From: Malus domestica
Taxonomy: Eukaryota > Streptophyta > Magnoliopsida > Rosales > Rosaceae
Reading direction: 5' to 3'
Length of the DNA: 64,000 nucleotides
NCBI RefSeq assembly: GCF_042453785.1
Contig: NC_091668.1
Location: forward strand, 7,956,001 to 8,020,000
Shown here piece by piece: positions 37,238 to 47,057 of the stretch (its first letter is position 1; each line of letters begins with the position of its first letter). Both the position numbers and the translations under genes were made by a program. The notes under the pieces are model-generated. The model was not told where the DNA came from and searched no databases. It was given only the letters and a program-made list of their open reading frames with translations.

Positions 37238-37918
37238 TTGAAAATGTCTGGACCCTCCGACCGTCGTTTTGACTTGAACCTTGGAGAAGAGACAGCCACG
37301 CCTTCTCCAGACAACATATGGCGCCCATCCTTCATATCCCCTACTGGTCCTCTTACCGTTGGGGATTCTGTGATGAAGAATGATATGACCGCTGCAGTAA
37401 TGGCCAGGAACCTTCTCACTCCCAAAGATAACAGACTACTTTCCAAACGGTCTGATGAGTTGGCTGTTAAGGACTCTCTGGCTCTTAGTGTTCAGTGTGC
37501 AGGTTCTGTGTCTAATATGGCCCAACGCCTATTTGCTAGAACCCGCCAAGTTGAATCATTGGCTGCTGAAGTGATGAGTCTCAAACAGGAGATTAGAGGA
37601 CTCAAGCATGAGAATAAGCAGTTGCACCGGCTCGCCCATGACTATGCTACAAACATGAAGAGGAAGCTTGACCAGATGAAGGAATCTGATGGTAAGGTTT
37701 TACTTGATCATCAGCGGTTTGTGGGTTTGTTCCAAAGGCATTTATTGCCTTCGTCCTCTGGGGCTGTACCTGGTAATGAAGCTTCAAATGATGAACCTCC
37801 AATGCCTCCTCCTTCTGGGGTTTTGTCAAGTACTGAGGCTCCGGATAACCACCCTCCGGTGCTTTCTCTTTCTGGTGCTTTACCGACTGCTGAGACTTCC
37901 CCTAAGCAACCTTTGTGA
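37238..37918 (+). CDS. Antisense additional ORF of the gypsy element, unknown function
   Basis: An intact 226-codon frame running opposite to gag-pol, between integrase and the 3' LTR. I do not recognise the family. The N-terminus RRFDLNLGEE is acidic and polar. Residues about 95-150 are heptad-like (VESLAAEVMSLKQEIRGL) and predict a coiled coil. The tail from about 173 is proline-rich, with three imperfect repeats of about 22 residues (SGAVPGNEAS, SGVLSSTEAP, SGALPTAETS). An AATAAA at 37986-37991 fits a poly(A) signal, and a TATA-like box lies upstream. Extra ORFs, some antisense, are known from this region of several plant Ty3/gypsy lineages. No signal peptide, membrane helix or catalytic motif is seen. 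It might be a captured host fragment or a lineage-specific accessory protein. Confidence 0.75.
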   Translation: MKMSGPSDRRFDLNLGEETATPSPDNIWRPSFISPTGPLTVGDSVMKNDMTAAVMARNLLTPKDNRLLSKRSDELAVKDSLALSVQCAGSVSNMAQRLFARTRQVESLAAEVMSLKQEIRGLKHENKQLHRLAHDYATNMKRKLDQMKESDGKVLLDHQRFVGLFQRHLLPSSSGAVPGNEASNDEPPMPPPSGVLSSTEAPDNHPPVLSLSGALPTAETSPKQPL

Positions 37919-38804
37919 AGGCTCCCTTTTGTTTGTTTATTTTGACTCATGTATATGTACATATTTGTGGCTTATCGAAAATATTAATAAATAAGCTTTG
38001 CTTCATTTCAACATATTGTGTTAAATACACCAAAGCCTTCTTCATAAAGTTCTTTGAATTTTTGCTTTTGTTGAAACCTGTATTGTTGAAGCTTTGTGAG
38101 TGAAGCATGTAGTTTGAGGTAGTGTTCCCTTAATTTCCCGAGTGAGGAAAACTTCTCGGTTGGAGACTTGAAAAATCCAAGTCACTGAGTGGTTGTGAGA
38201 CTGCCGAGTATCAAGGTGCAGTAGCATATGGTGGGAGTCCCCCAAGTCTTCAGGCGAAGAGAGTTGCCGAATGAGGTGTCTAGCTAGTAGTCAATGTCAT
38301 GAGTAGGAAAACTTCACTTGTTTCTTTTCGAAGTGGTAACCCAGGGCTCTTTCTTCATATATTGTTTTTTTTGTTATGAAGATGTGTTAGGCCCAAAGAA
38401 GTGGAGGCCTAGGCCCTTTTTTGTTTTTTTTTGTTTTTTGTTTTTTTTGTCGACTGAGTGGGATGTTTTCAACTGAATCCAAATAGGGGGATGTTTTCAG
38501 CCGAATCCAAGGAGGGGGGAAAGCATGACTCATCATCATTTGTCATGATGTTGTTCCCACACTTCATCATCATTTACTACTTTTCCTTTTCTTCTTTCAT
38601 AATATGCCATCAATGTGTTTAATTTTCGTTTGCTTTGCCTTTCCTTTTTGGCTGGAAAGATTGCCATCTTTCCTCACAATCTGATTTGCTGCAGCCTTGT
38701 TGAAGGAAATGTGGGTGTTGGAGCTAGGTAAACCAAGGAGGGTGTCTACGTAGAGGGAGTGGTAGCTCTTCAATATAACACCATTTTCTGTGGCTCAAAT
38801 CGCA

Positions 38805-39410
38805 AAACCATCTTCATGAAAGTTGTTCCTTAGCTCGTGAACTACAACATATCCGAATTGGAGATCCATCGGAGCAGTACAACTCCAGAAATTCAGGTAT
38901 GATGAGTGATTGTTCGTCATTTGTATATCAACGCGTCAGACTTGTTGTGAGCTTCAAAAAGTCCATTTTCTCTTGCTCAGATCAACATACTTTCTTCATC
39001 GAAGTTGTTCCTTAACTTGTGAACTACAACATATCCAAAATTGAGATCCATCGGAGCAGTACAACTCCAGAAATTCAGGTATGATGAGTGACTGGTTATT
39101 ATTTTTCTGTCAACCCGTCAGATTTGTTGTGAGCTTCGAAACTCCATTTTCTATTGTTCAGATCAGCATGCTTTCTTCATTGAAGTTGTTCCTCATCGTC
39201 TCTTTCATAACATATCAAAAATTCAGAATGAACTAATGGTTAAATATTTCCAGATCTTCGAAACATCACAGCAGCTTCGAAATCTGCAAGAATCCGACTG
39301 TCATGTTTGGAGCTTCAACACTTTAATTTCCGTTGCTCAAACAGAAATGGTTCCTTCGTGAAAGTTGTTCATATGCTCAAAAACTATAGGGTGTCCAAAA
39401 TTCAGCTCCA
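38805..39410. repeat. Tandem array, about 180-bp unit, in the gypsy 3' region
   Basis: About three and a half units. The landmark GAAGTTGTTCCT(TA/CA) recurs near 38819, 39001, 39182 and 39360, spacing about 180 bp. GAGATCCATCGGAGCAGTAC occurs at 38861 and 39043, spacing 182 bp. Units 1 and 2 are the most alike; later ones are more diverged. The unit length is close to that of many plant satellite monomers. Confidence 0.85.
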
Positions 39411-39769
39411 TTGGAGAAGAGCAGAGGTTGCAGAAATTTGATAGATGAAAGGAGGCGGAAGAGGGAGAGAGAGAAAAAGTCTCTTGGGTTGGATTTCTAT
39501 TTTGGGGCAGATTCCAATTTTTGTAGCACCTTCATTATTGATGAATTGCTTGTACTTTTGTCCATTAAGAAACCTGGGACTTTGGCTTGTTGTTGGATCT
39601 ATTATAATATGTTTGGGAACATATATAAGTGAATAAATAAGAAGGAAGATTTTGGGCCCTTGTGGGTGTAAAACAAAAAATGTTTATGTTTACCCAAGTG
39701 TTTTTGTACAAGTTCAAGGGCATCTTGGGTTTTGTGAACAAAATTTGTTTATTTGGAGCAAGGTTTTGT

Positions 39770-40150
39770 GTTGAAGCTTTGTAGGTGAAGCTTTGGTGTT
39801 GAAGCTTTCTAGGTGAAGCTTTGATGGTGAAGCTTTGTAGATGAAGCTTTGTAGATGAAGCTTTCTAGGTGAAGCTTTGTAGATGAAGCTTTGTAGATGA
39901 AGCTTTCGAGGTGAAGCTTTGATGGTGAAGCTTTGTAGATGAAGCTTTCTGGGTGAAGCTTTGATGATGAAGCTTTGTAGATGAAGCTTTCTGGGTGAAG
40001 CTTTGTAGATGAAGCTTTCTAGGTGAAGCTTTGATGGTGAAGCTTTCTGGGTGAAGCTACGTAGGTGAAGTTTTGTAGATGAAACTTTCTGGGTGAAACT
40101 TTTTGGATGAAGCTTTTTTTTTTTTTTTTTTTTGGGTGAAGCTGTTTTAA
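39770..40150. repeat. Minisatellite of about 15 bp (GAAGCTTTGTAGATG)
   Basis: About 25 imperfect copies of a 15-bp unit with variants GATGAAGCTTTGTAG, GGTGAAGCTTTCTAG and GGTGAAGCTTTGATG, partly arranged in higher-order pairs and triplets. Each unit carries a HindIII site (AAGCTT). The minus-strand frame through it (KLHLQSF, KASPRKLHL repeats) is a translation of the array. It lies just past the integrase gene, in the gypsy 3' region. Confidence 0.9.
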
Positions 40151-40429
40151 GTGAAGTTTTTTGGCTGTGTATGAATAGGTCTATTGTTTGGATATAAGCC
40201 ATTGTTTGGTTGTTCCTTTCTTTGTATAGTCTTGTCGACACATACTTAGATTTTGTTTCGTGTTGGATATATCTGCTTTGAGGTTTCAACACTTGAGTGT
40301 TCCATTGCTAGGAATGTAAAAGAGTGAGGGCCAAGTTGGCTAAATTACCTCTTTAGTGAATTCATTGCCAAATGGCCTTCATTACATAGGATGCCGAACG
40401 GCTATAGCTCAACACTTGTACATCGTGAG

Positions 40430-41310
40430 TCTATTTGTAGTAGTACTTCAGGTGATCAGCGTTCCATGGATGGCCAAGGGTCTTGCCATCGGAGCTTCTA
40501 AGTGTGTAAGAGCCAGGGCGACTGATGCCAATGACTTCATATGGTCCATCCCAGTTTGGACTAAGTGTGTCTTCACTCGGGACTCTGTCGCAGAGTAATC
40601 TTTTCTTTAAGACCCAGTCTCCTATTTTGAAAGAGCGAGGCTTGACCCTAGAGTCATAATAGTTGGAGATGCGCTGCTTGTAGGCGACATTCCTTAAGTG
40701 AGCTTGGTTTCTGTGTTCCTCGACTAAATCCAAGTTGAGGGTGAGTTGTTTGTCATTTTCACTTTGAATGTAGTTCTGGACTCGGAATGTTGCTTGCTCG
40801 AGCTCAACAGGGACAACCGCCTCTGTGCCAAAGGCAAGTGAGAATGGAGTTTCTCTTGTTGAAGTCCGATATGAAGTGCGATATGACCAAAGAACTTGGG
40901 GTACAAATTCTTGCCAACAGCCTTTAGCTTTGTCCAAGCTGGTTTTCAAAGTGCGCTTGATTATTTTGTTGATGGCCTCAACTTGTCCATTAGACTGGGG
41001 ATGAGCTGGAGAGGCAAAGCATAAGTTGATGTTGAACTTAGAGCAGAACAACCTGAACTTCTTGTTGTCGAACTGTCGCCCATTGTCAGTGACTATCGCA
41101 TTGGGAATGCCGAATCTACAAAGGATGTTCTTCCACACGAAGTCTTTTATCTTTGCCTCAGTAATGGTTGCCAAGGGTTCTACTTCGGCCCACTTGGTGA
41201 AGTAGTCCACTGCAACGACTGCGTAACAGACTTTGCCCTTCCCTGCCGGCATTGGGCCGATCAAATCAAGTCCCCACTGGGCGAAGGGCCAAGGGCTGAT
41301 CATAGGAGTA
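40430..41310 (-). other. Integrase part of the gypsy pol region (fossil)
   Basis: Integrase core with AVVAVDYFTKWAEVEPL and IVTDNGRQFDN, and the later acid in the SNGQVEAINKIIK block. The C-terminal part follows (RSFKIGDWVLKKR ... WDGPYEVIGI), the usual GPY/F-like module. It is the last pol domain, which fixes the family as Ty3/gypsy. Confidence 0.9.
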
Positions 41311-41679
41311 AGAGGCTCTGGAGGGGAATGAGGAATAGTCGCATATCGTTGACATTTGTCACATAAGCGGGATACTTTGATGGCATCCTGGTGGAGTGTT
41401 GGCCAGTAATATCCTTGGCGAAAAGTCTTGTGTGCTAGGGACCGAGATCCAGCATGATCTCCACAGACTCCCTCATGTATTTCCCGAATGACGATTTCCG
41501 CCTCGGCAGGCGTAAGACACCTTAAGTATGGCAGGCTAAAACCTCGCTTATAGAGTTGATCATTGATGATCAGGTAGCGGGTAGACTTGTATCGAATTTG
41601 CTTAGCCTGGACTTTATCATTTGGGAGGGTGCCATGAGCAAGGAAATTATAGATCGGGGTGATCCAACTATCCCCCTAT

Positions 41680-43520
41680 TGTAAGTTGCATACTTCTGCG
41701 GCCATGGTGCTTGGTGTTGCCAACAGTTCGACATGAATTTTTCTTCCAATCTTGTCTTCCACAGCCGAGGCGAGGCGAGCCAGGGCGTCTGCATGACTGT
41801 TTGCCGCTCGAGGAACTTGGGTGATCTGGTAGTGGAAGTGCTTGAGCAAAAGTTGTGTTTGCGCAAGATATGCTGCCATGGAGCTGTCCTTAGCATCAAA
41901 GTTGTTGGTAACCTGGTTGACCACCAATTGGGAGTCACTGAAAATATCAATTTGTTTAACCCCGAGGTGTTTGGCCAAACGTAATCCTGCTAGAAGGGCT
42001 TCATACTCGGCCTCATTATTTGATGCCTTGAATTTGAAACGAAGAGCATACTCCATTGCTACTTTGTCGGGTGTAGTCAAGACTAGTCCCGCTCCACAGC
42101 CCTGTTGGTTGGATGAGCCATCAACATACAGACTCCATGCTGGGGTTGTTGGTTCTATCTTCTGAGCTTCCGGGGGTAATGAAGCCACTGCTTCAGGTGT
42201 AGAAGCAATGTCAACCGGATATGTGAAGTCGGCAATGAAGTCTGCCACTGCTTGGCCCTTCTCAGCTGGCTTTGGTTGGTAGGAGATGTCAAACTCACCC
42301 AACGCTATTGCCCATTTGATCATTCGCCCTGAAGTGTCAGGACTTTGGAGTATCTGTCGAAGAGGATAATTGGTAAGCACGATGATGGAGTGCGCTTGGA
42401 AGTAAGGGCGGAGTTTTCGAGCAGACATGACCAATGCCAGAGCCAATTTCTCAATGTTAGAGTACCGTGTCTCCGCATCTTGTAAGGCTTTGCTAGCGTA
42501 GTAGACAGGTCGCTCAATATTCCCATCCTTTCGAATCAGAACGGAACTTACGGCTGAAGCTGATACCGATAGGTAGATAATGAGAATGTCTCCTACCTCG
42601 GGCTTGGAGAGTAGAGGGGCTTTACTCATGTACTCCTTGAGGTTTTTGAATGCCTCGGCACATTCATCAGTCCATGTAATGTACTTCCTACTTCCCTTAA
42701 GTGCTTTAAAAAAGGGAGCACATTTGTCTGTGGCCTTAGAAATGAACCTGGTTAAGGCTGCCACCTTGCCAGTAAGGCTCTGTATGTCCTTTGAAGTTAC
42801 CGGTTCCTTCATGTCGAGGATTGCTTTGATCTTCTCGGGATTAGCTTCAATGCTTCGTTGGCTAATCATGAAACCTAAGAATTTGCCAGAGCCTACGCCG
42901 AAGGCACATTTGTTGGGGTTTAACCTCATTCGATACCTCTTCAAAATAGTGAAAGTTTCAGATAGGTTGGTGATGTGTTGGTCAGCATGTTTGCTCTTGA
43001 CTAACATATCATCAACGTAAACTTCCATGCTCTTCCCAATCTGCTCGGCGAACATTGAGTTGACTAGTCTCTGATAAGTCGCTCCTGCATTCTTTAGGCC
43101 GAAAGGCATGACTTTATAGCATTATAGTCCTCTGTCGGTAGTGAAGGCTGTGTGTTCTTGATCCGAAGGGTTCATGAGGATTTGGTTGTATCCTGAGTAA
43201 GCATCCATGAAGCTCAGGAGTTCACACCCGGCCGTAGAGTCTATAAGTCTGTCAATAAGAGGAAGAGGGAAGCTATCTTTCGGACACCCTTTGTTTAGGT
43301 CGGTGTAGTCAACATACATTCTCCACAAGACCTTTTGAAGCAAAAGACTTTCTTTGGTCGGATTTTTCTTAACAAGGACCACATTTGCTACCCATGTCGG
43401 GTAATTGACTTCGCGGACAAAGCCTATGCCTTTGAGTTTTTCAACTTCTGCTTTCATTGCCTCGTATCGTTCAACGTCATAAGATCTTCGCTTCTGTCTC
43501 ACCGGCTTGATCTTGGGGTC
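41680..43520 (-). other. Reverse transcriptase and RNase H part of the gypsy pol region (fossil)
   Basis: RT blocks VDYTDLNKGCPKDSFPLP, MDAYSGYNQI, MPFGLKNAGATYQRLV and the catalytic VYVDDMLVKS, then a connection with KCAFGVGSGKFLGFM. The RNase H domain has WSLYVDGSSNQQGCGAG, with further acids in NNEAEYEALLAGL and IFSDSQLVVNQV, and an NSHADALARLAS end. These are typical plant Ty3/gypsy sequences. Confidence 0.92.
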
Positions 43521-43899
43521 AATACTCAAACGATGACAGATGACATCGGGAGAGATGCCTGACATGTCCTCGTATGACCAGGCGAAAACTTCAGTGTTCT
43601 CTTTCAAAAAAGATATCAATGCTAACCGAAGGGGTGGTGACAATGTGGTGCCAATCTTCACCATGCGATCTGGATAATCTCTTGAGATAGGTACCTTCTC
43701 CAACTCTTCAGCAGGTTGGGCTTGCTGGGTGAAAGAGTCATCTCGAGGATCATCGGGTTGATTGTTGCTATCAGGAAGATCCAAGTTCGCTTCATCTAGG
43801 CTGGTCTTTGTGACTTGGTCATGTACAGACAGGGTTTCCTTAGGTCCGGGCAAGTGTTGTTGCTTAACTGAAGTGTTGTAACATGATCGTGCACTAAGC

Positions 43900-46439
43900 T
43901 GATCTCCTCTGATGTAGTCGTTGCCATGGGGGGTTGGAAATTTCATCAGCAGCATATGCGTGGATACCATAGCCTTGAGATCATTGATGCCTGTGCGCCC
44001 AAAGATGACATTGTATGCCGTTGGGCAGTCAACCACTAGGAAGTTAGTGGTAATGGTAGCCGTGTAAGGGCATGTACCAATAGTAAAGGGTAAATGTATG
44101 CTCCCTAAGGGTTGCACGATATCACCGGAGAAGCTTATCAGAGGAGAAATCGAGCGATCGAGCAAGTGTTCAGCTACACTGAGTGCCCTGAAAGCTTCGG
44201 CAAACATGATATTGACCGAAGCCCCTGTGTCTACGAGGATTCGTCGAACATCAAAGTTGGCTATGTGAGCCTCCACGATCAATGGGTCGTTATGAGGGTA
44301 GATGATGCCTCTTTCTTCCTCAGGGTAGAAACATATCAGATCCCAATTAGGCTTTTGATATTTCCCTCCCCTGATGTCTTCCACGTGAAACACTTGGTGA
44401 CCAGGCCTCAGAATTCGTTCACTGTTTTTCATGGCCCTATTGGAAGATTCAGATATGGGTGTGCCGCCGCTTATGGAATATATGACATTCACCTGGCGTT
44501 GGTTACGGTTATCCCTTTGAGGGTGAAGGAGGAATTGATCAATTTTTCCTTCTCGTGCCAAAGCTTCAATACGATCACGGAGGATGATACATTTCTCGCT
44601 ATCATGGCCGTTATGCTCATGGTAGCAACAAAACATGCCCGCGTTATTCGGGGGCGTGTAATCTGGGTGCCTCGGCTTTGGCTTTGGTATCAGGTGAGCT
44701 ATGCTGGGGTAAATGGCCGCGCATGTGGCATTCAAGGGCGTGTATGTCTCATACCTTGGGGTAGGGGGTATCTTGACGCGGGTTTGACCCACTGCATTGA
44801 CTGCCTGGGGGCGAGCGTTATTGTGGCGATACCCTTGGTTATCGGGATAGTGTCCCTTACTCTTTTTACTGAAATGAGAGTGGTGAGGATGGAAATCCTT
44901 CCTCTTGCCTTGAAATTGATATGTCTGTTGATTCGGCGAAGCATTATGCAAGGCATGGGGAGGTGCCACTGCTGTTTGGAAAGTCGAGGTCTTCTCATTT
45001 AGGTGAGTCTGGCTTCCACCTCCCACTTGTTGATAAAGGATGGTTGTAGGGGGTTTCTCCTGATATGTCTTTGCCTCGGCGGAGGCATGGTTATAAGCCT
45101 GCGCCATCACCTCAGAGTAAGTCTTCCAAGTATTGGCATTGATCATGTATTTAAAGAAACAATCACGTAGGCCTGCCGTGAAGGCTTTGAGGGCAGTCTT
45201 GTCGTCTGCCTCGGCACACCGGGAGTATTCATGGCTGAAGCGGCCAGCATACATACGTAATGACTCGTCTGGCTTCTGGCGGATAGTGTACAGGTCATCT
45301 GCAGAGTGCAAGCGATCGGTTTGGAAAATGTGTTGGGAAACAAATAGTTTCCTCAATTCCTCAAATGAGTCTACCGTCTCAGGTGTAAGACGACAATACC
45401 AATTTAGAGCTCCGCCAGAGAGGGTGGAGGGGAAGAGAAGACATCGCTCTTCGTCGGTGTGCATCCGGTATGCCATGGTGGACTCAAAGAGGTTAAGGTG
45501 CTCAATCGGGTCCTCTTTTCCAGTATAAAGTTGCAAGCCAAGCTTTTGCTTTGTCTTTGCTTGAAGGGGGGTGTTGAGGATCCTCCTTGTAAGAGGGCCA
45601 GGCCTGGGTTGGTTCCAGTCAGGTATTTCAGCCTGACGTTCAGCCTTCAACTTGTTTACTTCCTCAAGAAGTTGTAGGACAAGGGGGTCCTGAGCGGAGT
45701 TATGTGCCACTGGAGCTTTCTTTCGTAAATCTCCATCTCCTATTGGAATTAGGAAAGTTTGATCAAGGGCATGTGATTTTTCCCTGGACTCGCTGTACTG
45801 GCTTCCAGGGTATGTCTGTCGGAACACCTCTGAGTCCCCTGTACCCTCATGTCTCTCTAGGACTTGTTGCCCCTTCCCCAAATTGGTGGCCGGCTCGGGC
45901 CGTGGCAGGGGACCGAGTCTCTCAGAAATCCTTGGGTCATTGATCTTTGAGCTTATATGGATGGAATTCTCTCGACGTTGCTTCAGGAAATCCCGACAAT
46001 CGCGAAAGACGGCTTTCGATCCTTCTGCCCCTTCAGCAAAGAGGTGTCTCCCTCCACTTCTCATGGTTCGGGTCGAAGCAACTGGGTTAAGAGAAGCCTC
46101 ATGTTGATTATCAAGTCGAGGGGTAATCTGTTCCCTATCAGGGATATCTATGTCGAATGCATGTGACCCTCCATGTTGGAGGGCACCCAGTTGATGGTTG
46201 ACTTCCACGGGGGCAACAAGCTCGCGTGTCTGAGCTTGCCTAGCTTCGTGGAGTGTCTCGAAGAGCTTCTCATATTGCTCCTGGAGGACCTCATTCCTCA
46301 TTGCTATCTTGTTGTTCTGAGCTTCCAACTCATCGACTTTAGCTTGAAGAAGAACTCGTTTTCCTTCATTCTTTCGTTGCTTCGCACTATGTGCAAGGGG
46401 GGTGTCATTCTGTGTGTTGTGGCTTCCTTCGCTTCCCAT
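43900..46439 (-). other. gag and protease part of the gypsy element (fossil)
   Basis: Starts at the ATG at 46439 (MGSEGSHNTQ). A long coiled-coil-like N-terminal stretch precedes the retrotransposon gag core (LQLYTGKEDPIEHLNLFEST ... LNWYCRLTPETVDSFEELR). A zinc-knuckle-like CCYHEHNGHDSEKC follows, then the aspartic protease motif VDTGASVNIMF near 44215. Gag and pol appear to share one frame. Confidence 0.9.
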
Positions 46440-46527
46440 GTTGGAGAGGGATGCCTGGTCAAAAGAAAGTGTACGAATGATAGAAACCAGCTTGACACAG
46501 CTGAAGAGAGTAGGAATAAGTGTCGTT

Positions 46528-46545
46528 CCCACAGACGGCGCCAAA
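46528..46545 (-). other. Primer-binding site of the gypsy element
   Basis: On the element's strand the 5' LTR ends ...CATCAACA and is followed at once by TTTGGCGCCGTCTG. This TGGCGCC-type site is common in plant Ty3/gypsy elements. I have not assigned the tRNA. Confidence 0.7.
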
Positions 46546-47057
46546 TGTTGATGCACAAAATCAGCGAAGACTTTGGTACAACAGAAAATGTCAGGTTTTG
46601 TGACCTTCGCTTGGTTGCTTCGGTCACTAGTGAGGATAAGTACGTAAATGAATAGAGACAGAGAAGCAAACACAGGATGTACGTGGTTCACCCAGATTGG
46701 CTACGTCCACGGAGTAGAGGAATTCTTATTAGTAGTGAAGGGCTTACACAAGTACAAAGGATCAAGCTCTCAATTTAGTGAGTTCTTGTGAATGATTTAA
46801 CACAAATGGCATTAGGCCATATTGTGGGGGAATGACCCCTATTTATAGAAAAACTTGTAGCTTTGTCACATTGACATGTGTCATGTTATGATTGGTTCTT
46901 GATGTCGACACGCGCTGCGCTCTTATTGGCTTCTAATCTTGACACGTGTCGAGTAGTGATTGGCCTCCTGGTCGGAGGGGAACTCTTCTGGGTCCTTGAC
47001 AGTATAGCGTTGGCCGGTGCTTGGTAGTTTCGGGATTGGTCAAGTATGGTACAAACA
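46546..47057 (-). repeat. 5' LTR of the gypsy element
   Basis: 512 bp with the same ends as the copy at 34621-35132; about two differences were seen by eye, both in the CACG(T/C)GCTGCGCTCT(G/T)ATTGG stretch. The near identity is the basis for calling the insertion very young. Confidence 0.95.

Larger units (their letters stand above)
34621..47057 (-). mobile_element. Young Ty3/gypsy LTR retrotransposon (fossil, nearly whole)
   Basis: A 12,437-bp element on the minus strand. The 5-bp target duplication GGACT lies at 34616-34620 and 47058-47062. The two 512-bp LTRs differ at about two positions by eye. With a commonly used plant rate (about 1.3e-8 per site per year) this is of the order of 0.1-0.2 million years. 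The order is LTR, gag, protease, RT, RNase H, integrase, long non-coding 3' region, LTR, the Ty3/gypsy order. It is structurally complete, but the coding region carries a few breaks (about two or three), so this copy is probably not autonomous. It lies inside the hAT at 34313-47676. The region between integrase and the 3' LTR (about 5.3 kb) is unusually long and holds an antisense gene and two tandem arrays. Confidence 0.95.

Noticed and set aside
39714-40292. 192-codon minus frame with KLHLQSF repeats
   Set aside because: Pure product of the 15-bp minisatellite; a protein made of this repeat is not supported.
44112-45002. 296-codon plus-strand frame
   Set aside because: It lies exactly opposite the gypsy gag region and has no independent signals or protein-like motifs; unlike 37238-37918 it is a shadow frame.
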